Source: Chimonanthus salicifolius (lineage: Eukaryota; Streptophyta; Magnoliopsida; Laurales; Calycanthaceae). Taken from it: DNA of 64,000 nt. The position numbers and the translations under genes are program-made. The stretch covers positions 10,436,207 to 10,500,206 of the forward strand of contig CM023536.1 of the NCBI GenBank assembly GCA_013350335.1, in the 5' to 3' direction. The notes under the pieces are model-generated. The model was not told where the DNA came from. It saw only the letters and a list, made by a program, of their open reading frames with translations, and made no database searches. This document shows, piece by piece, positions 36,200 through 46,236 of this stretch (position 1 is its first letter; each line of letters opens with the position of its first letter).

Positions 36200-37310
36200 T
36201 ATTCAATGTAAATTATCAGAGCGGGTAGGATCGGATTTTAAAATATGGAAGGATGACTCAGTTAAAATATAAATTAGATAGAACTAGTGAGTGAGATTTA
36301 ATGGGTGAATGAGTTAAAAGGGGCTTAATGATATCAGTAAATGGAATTAGTGGGCCTAATGAAATTAAGGGCGATTAAATGGAGGGACGGTGGAATTAAA
36401 TGGTTGAATTGGGTTTGACGAAGAATGGGTGTTAGATGAGATTTAATAGGGTTAATAGCTGTTTGGGTAATTAAAAGGTAATGCTAAAATGGTGGTTGGT
36501 AAGTGGAAACGGTGGAGTGTGAGAATGGATAGAGAACGATGGTAGGACTGGGTTAGGAGGAGGGTATTGGTAGATGGGAAGGATTGAATGGACGGTAGAA
36601 GAAGGAAGAACCTGGTGTGGGCGATGGAGAAAGAGGGTCGAGTGGCGAGATGGGGCAACAGGATGGCGATGGCGTAGCGGCTGCAGACGGAAGGTGCGGC
36701 GTTGCCTGCTTAGGGGCAGCAGAGGAAGAAGGTAAAGAGAGGGAAGAAGAGGGTCACAGAAGATGAGAGAAGAATAAGAATATAGGAATGGAGAAGAAGT
36801 ATTAGAGAAGAAAAAAGATGAGAAAAAATGACCGAAATTTGAAGGCGGCCGCCAATATGAAGGGAATGTGAAGAAACTTAAGAATTGGCCGTTAAACTGA
36901 AGATGATATGATATGAATAAAATGTACTTTTTTCACTTGTTGGAATGGGAGGTTCAGTGAAGAAAGAAAGATTACCAACTTGTATCTGTGATTTTCCAAA
37001 ATTTAGAAGAGTAAACACTTAATGAATTTCATATTCTAAATTTATTATAAGAATTTTACAGCAGTATTTATGAATCAGAATAAAAAATCATTTCTTTATT
37101 TGTATAAGTAATTAGGCTTTTATTGATTTAAATCCAACTTAAATTCATTTTTATTTGAATGCTTTCTAAATTGAGTATCGAAGGTCAAAAAATAATTTAC
37201 TTAACTATTGTTTAAACAGAATAATCACAATGATTCTTTAAATAGGTAGATGCTACACTGATCTCTTTCTCTCTATTTTTTATAAAAAAAATAGAGATTC
37301 TACGCTTACC
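36200..37310. other. Non-coding part of the duplication, purine-rich
   Basis: The sequence around 36480-36850 is strongly G+A-biased on the plus strand and locally GC-rich (GGCGATGGCGTAGCGGCTGC). No protein family is recognised. It is almost identical to 60540-61630. A GGGTAGGATCG...TTAAAATATGGA motif at 36222 recurs at 40978. Confidence 0.6.
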
Positions 37311-38223
37311 TTAAGTTATATCCTTTTATAATCTCAAGCTAATCTAACAAATCACAATTGACTGACTTTTAAAGAGTCAGTTAAGATACCAATCAAATGA
37401 TTTGTCACAACATCAAAAAGTATAAAAGGGTATAACTTAAGAGTAAGTATAGCCTTTCCCTTTTAAATCCCAAGACTTTGACGGCTTAAATTGAGATTAT
37501 TGTGGACTTGTGGTCTGCTGTGGTATACCATACGGGTCATGCAAATAATTTTCTCTAAATTACAATAGTATCATAATCTATTAATTTAACTTAAGTCTTT
37601 GATTACAAATTAAATTAGTTCATAACTAGAAATTCAATATACAATCAAATTTGGCACAGATGATTAAGACTTTGAAAACGATTTGGAGTGTAGAGAACGT
37701 ATAGAATGGGATTGGAATATGCAATTGATTTCTATGCCAATGTTTCTACATGTCAAAGTCTTCTCCCAAAGGGACAGTAGGAAATAGAAGGATTATATTA
37801 AATAGATTGTAGAAAAATGTTAGAGTGGTCTTTTTCTTGACTAGGACTTTATGTACGATTGCATTTTCCACATTTTGTAGAAAAATGTTAGAGCGGTCTT
37901 CTTCTTGAGTAGGACTTTATGTATTGTTACATTTTCTACAATTCTTCCATTCCGTGGTGAGAGGCCCCACATTTCAAATTCATAATGTGAAAATTGTAAA
38001 ATGAAAAATCAATCTCAAACTCTCAAAGATTGAGAGACTCAGAATTAGAATTGTCAGAGGACGTGAATAGTAAGAAAATTGGTTAAATTTAGAGAATGCT
38101 AAGGCTGACGGTCCATCTTGGTATGACTCAATTGTTATTAGAAATCATTAATATAGTGTTCCATTGTTAAAATTTATCAATGAATTAAAATAAATTGCTT
38201 AATTTCAAGTGTTTCATTAACTT

Positions 38224-38535
38224 TAGGGCTGAAATCAGGTTGGGTCAGGTTTTTTAAAACTCAATCCGAACTTCTAACCCGAACGTTTCAACCCGGCTCG
38301 ACCCGAATTATAACCTGATGCACCCGAATTCTGACCCAACCCACATTTTGAACCTATTTTAGCCTAAATTTAACTGGGTCGAGTCGGGTTTACTTGAAAA
38401 TCCCTCAACCCGATCCGAATTCAATGCTGGTTTCTGTCTTATCAACCAGACATGACCCGTTGACCCAACTTTCTTGACCCAACCCGGTTGATTTCTCAGG
38501 TCGGATCATGCGGGTCGACCCGAGTTTCACCCCTA
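38224..38535. mobile_element. hAT-type MITE in T1, 8-bp target duplication
   Basis: TAGGGCTGAAAT at the left and TTTCACCCCTA at the right, with ATTAACTT on both sides (38216-38223, 38536-38543). The interior is full of GGGTCGGGT/ACCCGACCC words. It has the same target site in all T units, so it was inserted once and copied with the unit. Confidence 0.85.
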
Positions 38536-39017
38536 ATTAACTTTAAAGTCTTCGACATTATTAATAAAATTCTAACATCTATATTATTACCAGGTATTTT
38601 TCTCTCCAAAAATCATTCCATATGCATGGAGATAGAAATTGAATGATAATATTAATATTATTTAAAATTGATGATGAGTACCTGATTACATATCTTTGGG
38701 TTAATTTTGATCTATCATTCTATCTAAGAAAATGACTTTGGTAACATATGTAACTGGTTCATAGTTTCCATGCAGTTTCCATGAAAATGTCTATTTAGAC
38801 TTATATTTAGGGTGCAAATTTCCAAATAAAAGTGGGGGCATCCAATTGGAATTGGGCCCAATAAGAGTAAGTAGACGGTTTAAAAATCACTTTCAGAGGA
38901 GGGTCTCTGCGTGAAACATACGACATCAGAGTTAACACCTATAATACAAAGAATGAAGTCCATCTCGATAGAGCATTCTCTTCCATTCCATTGTGAGAGA
39001 GAACTCTCTCACCTCTA

Positions 39018-39314
39018 CTGGATGGAACAGGAGAGAGAGAGTGCTATTTGCACGATTAGAGAGGAGACTCTTGACCTCGTTTAGGAATCTCCAATACAAG
39101 TCACTAAACATGGGCCTATTGGATGGAACAGGAGAGAGAGTGCTATTTGCACAATGAGGGAGGAGAATCTTGACCTCGTTTAGGAATCTCCAATACAAGT
39201 CACTAAATATGGGCCTATTGGATGGAATAGGAGAGAGAGTGCTATTTGCACAATGAGAGAGGAGACTCTTGACCTCGTTTAGGAATCTCCAATACAAGTC
39301 ACTAAACATGGGCG
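39018..39314. repeat. 99-bp tandem repeat, three copies
   Basis: Three head-to-tail copies of a 99-bp unit, each containing TTGACCTCGTTTAGGAATCT at exact 99-base spacing (about 39072, 39171, 39270). The homologous T3 locus (45470-45556) has a single copy, so this is a local expansion. A minus-strand frame stays open through it because 99 is divisible by three, giving a repeated FSDLYWRFLNEVK peptide; I see no sign that it is a real gene. Confidence 0.88.
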
Positions 39315-39480
39315 CATGTGTTAGGATTAAAACCAATGTGGAATTAATAAATCATAGAGCAGAAAAAAAACAGAGAAGTACACAAGATTTACATGGTTCG
39401 GCCAACCCGGCCTATGTTTACGGAATGACATAAATCTAATCTTCACTATGACATAAAATTCTAAGTTTTATATATTTCTA

Positions 39481-40727
39481 GGCTGCGCATTTAGACACCC
39501 GACACCAGTTTTCAGATTTTCAGGATAAATTACCCTTTTACCCTCCTGCATTTTATCCTTCGAACAATTTTTCAGTTGATTTTTCAGTTCCTTAGGATGA
39601 TTCATTCGAAAGATCGTAACTATCCTTCGAACGAATGATGGTTGATATGTTACAGTAAAATTTCTTTAAATTTTAAACAGTAAAATCTCTTTTAAAATTT
39701 TAAAGTTATTTTTAAAGTACTGTGTATTTCCAAAATTTCTCAAATTGAATATCCGGACTAATTACGATAGACTGATAAAAATACTTTAAGAATTCAATGT
39801 GGTTTGACACTCCCAAATACTTAAAACACAATGTTTTACAAATAAGGGTATCCCTAGACTGTGCCAAAAACACATTTAGGAGTGTCAAAAGATCTTAAAG
39901 TGTAAAAGTAGTTTTATCAGGTTATCGTAATTAGTCCAGCTATTTAATTGAGAAATTTTGGAAATACACAATGCTTAAAAAATAACTTTAAAGATTTAAA
40001 GGAGATTTTATTATTTAAAAAGTTATTTTTTAAGCACTGTGTATTTTTAAAATTTCTCAAATTGAATATCTGAACTAATTACGATAGCATGATAAAAATA
40101 CTTTAAGAATTTAAGTCTTTTAACACTCCCAAATGTTAAAACACAGTATTTTACAAATAAGAGTATCCCTCGGCTGTGCCAAAAATACATTTGGGAGTGT
40201 CAAAAGACCTTGAAATGTCAAAGTATTTGTATGGTTATCGTAATTAGCCCGGATATTTAATTTGAGAAATTTTGGAAATAAATAGTGCTTAAAAAATAAC
40301 TTTAAAGTTTTAAAGGGAATTTTATTATTTAAAAAATTATTTTTTAAGCACTATGTATTTTCAAAATTTCTCAAATTAAATATTTGGACTAATTACTATA
40401 ATCTGATAAAAATACTTTAAGACTTCAAGGTCTTTTGACACTCTTAAATATATTTTCGGCACAGCCTAGGGATACTCTTATTTGTAAAACACTGTATTTT
40501 AAGCATTTGGGAGTGTCAAACGACCTTAAATTCTTAAAGTATTTTTATCAATCTATCGTAATTAGTCCAAATATTCAATTTGAGAAATTTTGAAAATACA
40601 CAGTGCTTAAAATCAACTGAAAAATCTTCCGAAGAATAAAATGCGGGAGGGCAAAAGGATAATTTACCTCAAAAATTTGAAAACTGCTGTCCTGGTGACA
40701 AAAAATCCGAGTGTCTAAATGAGCGGC
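39481..40727. mobile_element. Mutator-type foldback element with three tandem hairpins
   Basis: Flanked by a perfect 9-bp duplication ATATTTCTA (39472-39480, 40728-40736). T3 (near 45685) is a related uninterrupted site. The ends GGCTGCGCATTTAGACACCCG and the inverse of CGAGTGTCTAAATGAGCGGC pair well; the terminal repeats continue for about 100 bp (TTACCCTTTTACCCTCCTGC). The middle consists of three palindromic units of about 290 bp (39701-39993, 40014-40303, 40325-40612), each with arms of about 110 bp. It encodes nothing. Transcripts would form long double-stranded RNA, so small-RNA production is an obvious inference. Confidence 0.88.
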
Positions 40728-40966
40728 ATATTTCTATTACATAGTTGTGAAAAACATGTGAATTTTTTTTCTCTAAAAACGGGAAAACTCACAACAAGAA
40801 ACATATGAGCTAAAATTGTCTCTTTTATCATTTATACCATCCCCTAATGGAATATAAGAAGGTTAAAATATAATTTATTAAAAAATTTAAAAATAAAATT
40901 GAATTAGAGCCAAAATTCCTACATTAATTTAGAAGTAACATTCTCATTTAATAGAAATTAGTGATG

Positions 40967-42451
40967 CAGTGGGTAGGATCGAGTTAAAATATGGAAGGGA
41001 TAAAATGGGTTTGAATCGGATTAGGTGTTTAATCGAATGATGGGTGACTGTTAAATTAAATAAATGGGTTAAATTTGGTCTTAAAAGGGGGTGACGATGG
41101 TCAAGAGGAGACTGAATGGGTTAATAAGATAGGTTGATGGTGATCTAAAGGTGTTCTGGTTCATCCGAAAGGGCTCGATTTAGGCAAAATGACCCATTAT
41201 GGCCCTACTTAGTCTGCTTTATTGATTTCATTTTTAAAACATAATTGTATATATTAAAATTATACTTAATAAGTTATAAGTGGACTAAATTATAATAAAA
41301 AATTCAAATTTCAGGCACTTGATCTTTGTGGTCAAATTTGCAAAGCATCCTTAATTCATATTCATTAGTGACTTTGACTACTATGATCGATTACCTAAAT
41401 TTTGAATTTTAACTTAAAGTTTGATCCACTTGTAGTTAATCATATGGTTACTATTTGTGAATTTGATTAAAATTGTAGGAAAAAAAATTAAAATGGTCCT
41501 AGTTTATCTATTTGTTTTGAGTTTTGACCTTTGATTTTGAATAAAATTAGAATTCAAGTTCATTTTCTTGGTATTTATTGTTTTTTCTTGTTAAATTTTT
41601 ATTTGAATCTTATTATTGTAAAATTTAAAGCCTCTTGAATTGGTATTTGATAAAAATGCTATTATAACTTAAGTAGGAACATAAATAAGTATATAATGAT
41701 ATTTTCATTTTTATTTGTACAGCTTAGTGTTAAATGATGAAAATAATTAATTACAAAAAAATTATAAGTTTGTAGCATTTTCTTCATATTTTTATGCTTT
41801 CCGTTTCGAAGCAGAATAATGAAATAATTAGAATGTTCTAGTATAAAGTTGTGTCTTTATTTCCTTAAATTATATTTTTTTGTCTTTGAATTTTTGTGGC
41901 ATTTAAAAATACTTAGATCTTTAAAAAATACTTTGAATTGAAACATTACTCAAAATATAAAATGTTAAAAAATTATTCACATCAAATTGATCAAACTTTG
42001 CCTTTAAATTTTGATTATCTCCAACTTCTTAAAATTATAAACAATTAAGATAAAATTTAAAAGAGCAAGATGCATGCATAGACAATGTTTTCTCTGTTGA
42101 TAAGTATTGTATTAGTGACAGATTAAAGGCTTTACTGAAAGGCAAAACGGCTGGTTGAAGACAGTAGTAACAAGAGAAGTATGTAAAGACATGAAAAAAA
42201 TATTTCAGTACTTATTTGTATTGGGGCAGAAGAAGATTGAAGATTTAACAGCATTTTATTTATATTTTTTATTTTTTAAAATTTTTATGTTAACTTTTTC
42301 TAAACAGAACACCAAAATGGTCAGCATGCATGAATATTTGACTATAGAGACAAAATGGCTATGGGTTCCAAAATGGCTCTGATAATTATGCCAAAAAGTC
42401 ATTTGAACTAGACTTTTTGCATTGAATTTCCAAATCTTCTGAAAAATTTCC
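40967..42451. other. AT-rich spacer between T1 and T2
   Basis: Begins with a diverged copy of the GGGTAGGATCG...TTAAAATATGG motif seen at 36222 and 60550, then becomes unique AT-rich sequence. No gene, RNA or bounded repeat is recognised. Confidence 0.55.
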
Positions 42452-43925
42452 TTAAGTTATATCTTTTTATAATCTCAAGCTAATCTAACAAATCACAATT
42501 GATTGACTTAAGATACTAATCAAATGATTTGTCACAACATCAAAGAGTATAAAAGGGTATAACTTAAGAGTAAGTTTAATATTTACATTCTAAATCCCAA
42601 GACTTTGACGGATTGAATTGAGATTATTGTGTTCTGCTGTGGTACACCATACGGAGTCATGCACACAATTTTCTCTAAATTACAATAGTATCATAATCTA
42701 TTAATTTGACTTAAGTCCTTGATTACAAATTAAATTAGTTCATAACTAAAAATTCAATATACAATAAAATTTGGCACAAATGATTAAGACTTTGAAAATG
42801 ATTTGGAGTGTAGAGAACGTATAGAATGAGATTGGAATATGCAATTGATTTTTATGCCAATGTTTCTACATGTCAAAGTCTTCTCATTAAATAGATTGTA
42901 GAAAAATGTTAGAGTTGTCTTCTTCTTGAGTAGGACTTTATGTATTGTTACATTTTCTACAATTCTTCCATTCCATGGTGAGAGGCCCCACATTTCAAAT
43001 TCATAATGTGAAAATTGTAAAATGAAAAATCAATCTCAAACTCTCAAAGATCGAGAGATTCAGAAGTAGAATTGTGAGAGGAGGTGAATAGTAAGTAAAT
43101 TGGTTAAATTTAGAGAATACTAAGATGGATAGTCCATCTTGGTATGACTCAATTGTCTTTTGGAAATCATTAATATAGTGATTCCATTGTTAAAATTTAT
43201 TAATGAATTAAAATAAATAGCTTAATTTCAAGTGTTTCATTAACTTTAGAGCAGAAATCGGATTGGGTCGGGTATTTTAAAACCCAACCCGAACTTCTGA
43301 CCCGAACATTTCAACCTGACCCGATCCGAATTATAACCCGACTCACCGGAATTCTGACCCGACTCTCATTTTGAACCCATTTTAGCCTAAATTTAACTGG
43401 GTCGGGTCGGATTTGATCGGGTCGGGTCGGGTTTACTTGAAAATCCCTCAACCCGACCCGAATTCAATGCGGGTTTCTGTCTTATCAACTCGACTTGACC
43501 CGTTGACCCGACTTTCTTACCCAACCCGGTTGATTTCTCGGGTCGGGTCATGCGGGTTGACCCAAGTTTCACCCCTAATTACCTTTAGAGTCTTCGATAG
43601 TATTAATAAAATTTTAACATCTATATTATTACTAGGTACTTTTCTCTCCAAAAAGCATTCTTAATTACATATGGAGATAGAAATTGAATGATAATATTAA
43701 TATTATTTTAAAATTGATGATGAGTACCTGATTACATATCTTGGGGTTAATTTTGATCTATCATTCTATCCAAGAAAATGACTTTGGTAACATATGTAAC
43801 TGTTTCATACTTTCCATGCAGTTTCCATGAAAATGTCTATTCAGACTTGTAATTAGGGTTCAATTTTCCAAATAAAAGTGGGGCATCCAATTGAAATTGG
43901 GCCCACTAAGAATAAGTAGACAGTT
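42452..43925. repeat. Repeat unit T2
   Basis: Collinear with 37311 to about 38880 of T1, including the hAT MITE at the same site, with small indels. Homology ends near the start of the inverted piece at 43926. Confidence 0.82.
43247..43577. mobile_element. hAT-type MITE in T2
   Basis: TAGAGCAGAAATCGG to TTTCACCCCTA, with flanks ATTAACTT (43239-43246) and ATTACCTT (43578-43585). It has more GGGTCGGGT words than the T1 copy, including an extra repeat near 43400. Confidence 0.83.
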
Positions 43926-44197
43926 CACTTAATTTTCCAATGGTCTCTTAATGAGAAGACTTTGACATGTAGAAACATTGGCATAAAAATCAATTGCATA
44001 TTCCAATCCCATTCTATACGTTCTCTACACTCCATTTTAAATTGCCTACTTACTCTTAGTGGGCCCAATTTCAATTGGATGCCCCACTTTTATTTGGAAA
44101 ATTGCACCCTAATTACAAGTCTGAATAGACATTTTCATGGAAACTGCATGGAAACTATGAAACAGTTACATATGTTACCAAAGTCATTTTCTTAATT
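43771..44197. repeat. Inverted duplication at the T2/T3 junction
   Basis: 43771-43922 and 44046-44197 are inverted copies of each other (ACATATGTAACTG... against ...CAGTTACATATGT). Between them, about 43949-44031 is an inverted copy of 42783-42897 of T2 (ATGTAGAAACATTGGC). The arrangement implies an inversion or a fold-back repair event at the junction between repeat units. Confidence 0.85.
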
Positions 44198-44214
44198 GTT
44201 ACAATTGAAATTGG

Positions 44215-45922
44215 AAAATAACTAAGAGACCATTGGAAAATTGTCTTCCTCTTGAGTAGGACTTTATATACTATTGCATTCTCCACATTTCTTTCATTCC
44301 GTAGTGGGAGGCCTCACATTTCAAATTCATAATGTGAAAATTGTAAAATGAAAATCAAACTCAAGCTCTCAAAGATTGAGAGACTCAGAAGTAGAATTGT
44401 CAAAGGACATGAATAGCAAGTAAATTGGTTAAATTTAGAGAATGCTAAGACGGACAACCCATCTTGGTATGACTCAATTGTCTATTGGAAATCATTAATG
44501 TAGTGATTCCATTGTTAAAATTTATCAATGAATTAAAATAAATAACTTAATTTGAAGTGTTTTATTAACTTTAGGGCTGAAATCGGGTTGGGTCGGGTTT
44601 TTAAAATTTATCAATGAATTAAAATAAATAGCTTAATTTCAAGTGTTTTATTAACATTAGGGTTGAAATCGGGTCGGGTTGGGTTTTAAACCCGAGTTAC
44701 TAAAATATGGAATCTGACCCGAATTTTTGACCCGAACGTTTCAACATGGCCCGACCAGAATTATAACCCGACCCACCCGAATCCTGACCGGCCCGCATTT
44801 TGAACCTATATTAACCTAAATTTAACCGGGTCGGGTCAGATTTGATAGGGTCAGGTTGGGTTTACTTGAAAATCCCTCAACCCGACTTGACCCGTTGACC
44901 CGACTTTCTTGACCCGACCCAGTTGATTTCTCGGGTCGGGTCATGCGGGTCGACCCGAGTTTCACCCCTAATTAACTTTAGAGTCTTCGACCATATTAAT
45001 AAATTCTAACATCTATATTATTACCAGGTACTTTTTTCTCCAAAAATCGTTCCTAATTACATATGGAGATAGAAATTGAATGGTAATATTAATATTATTT
45101 AAAATTGATGATGAGTACCTGATTACATATCTTCGCGTTAATTTTGATCTATCATTCTATCCAAGAAAATGACTGGTCACATTTGTAACTGATTCATAGT
45201 TTTCATGCAGTTTCCATGAAAATATCTATTCAGACTTGTAATTAGGGTGCAATTTTCCGAATAAAAGTGGGGCACCCAATTGGAATTGGGCCCACTAAGC
45301 GTAAGTAGACAGTTTAAAAATCACTTTCAGAGGAGGGTCTCTGCGTGAAACATACGACATCCAAGTCAACACTTATAATACAAAGAATGAAGTCCATTTC
45401 TATAGAGCATTGTCTTTCATTCTATTGTGGGATAGAACTCTCTCACCTCTACTCTATTGGATGGAACAGGAGAGAGAGTCTCATTTTCACAGATGAGAGA
45501 GGAGACTCTTGACCTCATTTAAAAACCCCCATACAAATCGCTAAAGATAGGCCCATGTGTTAGGATTAAAACTAATGCAGAATTAATAAATAATAGAATG
45601 GAATAAAAATAGAGTGGAACAACACAAGATTTATATGGTTCGACCAACCCGGTCTACGTTATAAACTAGCTAAGTTTCATATGTTTTCTATTAAATAGTC
45701 AAAAACATGAAAAACATGTGAAAAAAAAAAAATCTAAAAACATGAAAACACAAAACAAGAAACATATGTGTTAAACTTGTCTCTTTTATCATTTATACCA
45801 TCCCCTAGTGGAATATAAGAAGGTTAAAATATAATTTATTCAAAAATTAAAAAAGAAATTGAACTAGAGCCAAAATTCCTACACTAATTTAGAAGTAACA
45901 CTCACATTTAATAGAAATTAGT
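44215..45922. repeat. Repeat unit T3
   Basis: Collinear with parts of T1, from about 37860 to 39480 and then 40737-40966. It has one copy of the 99-bp unit and no foldback element. It ends about 315 bases before the RLP start codon. Confidence 0.8.
44572..44970. mobile_element. hAT-type MITE in T3 with partial internal duplication
   Basis: Flanks ATTAACTT at both sides (44564-44571, 44971-44978). About 85 bp, made of the left flank plus the left end of the element, are repeated at about 44603-44680, so a second TAGGGTTGAAATCGGG start lies at 44658. This explains the greater length compared with the T1 copy. Confidence 0.82.
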
Positions 45923-46236
45923 TGCCACAAATTGCCAACATATAACAAAAGTTCATGTGGGCTTCTTGTGGACAAAAGTATTTTGTTGTTCCGTTTGTGA
46001 AGGAGATTATGAGAGTAGATTTTGTTTCTACCAAGGGTGGCTGCTGTGGAAAGAGGAAAATGTAAAGGGTGCTCTTTCCTCTCATTCTTCCTTCTCATTT
46101 CTGCTTTCTTTTCACTTCAATCCAGATTTCTAACACTCACTTCTTCTCTTCCTCTCTTATCTTTCCAGGCTCTTTCCTCTCTTCTTCCTTAGTCATCTGA
46201 AAGTCTTCCTTACTAACACATTTGCCAATTATAAAT
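45923..46236 (+). promoter_or_regulatory. Upstream region of the RLP gene
   Basis: About 315 bases between repeat unit T3 and the RLP start. The last 100 are CT-rich (TCTTCCTCTCTTATCTTTCC), typical of a plant 5' leader. They contain fragments resembling the coding start itself: CTCTTTCCTCTCTTCTTCC, and AGTCTTCCTTACT, the latter also found in the coding region near 46370. No TATA box is assigned with confidence. Confidence 0.45.

Larger units (their letters stand above)
28791..38585. repeat. Segmental duplication, copy 1
   Basis: Collinear with 56128-62913. Homology begins at ACTGGTATACTTAC, 46 bases before the ATL start codon, and is followed to where an LTR interrupts copy 2. Excluding the 2.8 kb Copia insertion the copy is about 7.0 kb. 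Contents: ATL, a hAT MITE, a Mutator MITE, coatomer-delta relic, short LTR relic, CNL coiled-coil relic and repeat unit T1. Similarity is visibly uneven: the 29.7-31.0 kb part carries many differences, while 36.4-37.5 kb is almost identical. Confidence 0.92.
37311..40966. repeat. Repeat unit T1 (longest copy)
   Basis: This unit begins at CCTTAAGTTATATCCTTTTA and recurs in part at 42452-43925, 44215-45922 and 61631-62913. It contains a hAT MITE (38224-38535), a 99-bp tandem repeat (39018-39314), a GATTTACATGGTTCGGCC stretch and an inserted foldback element (39481-40727). No gene. Confidence 0.8.

Noticed and set aside
36440..36850. Coding exon in the GC- and purine-rich stretch
   Set aside because: Codons are interrupted and no protein family is recognised; the bias resembles leader or low-complexity sequence.
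38932..39336. Possible repeat protein on the minus strand
   Set aside because: The frame follows from a 99-bp tandem repeat divisible by three; the single-copy locus T3 does not maintain it.
39701..40612. CRISPR-like array
   Set aside because: The repeats are about 290-bp palindromes inside a transposable element with a 9-bp target duplication, in a plant genome.
43255..43575. Telomere-like or G-quadruplex array (GGGTCGGGT words)
   Set aside because: The words lie within a bounded hAT MITE with an 8-bp target duplication; they are part of its family consensus and not telomeric repeats.
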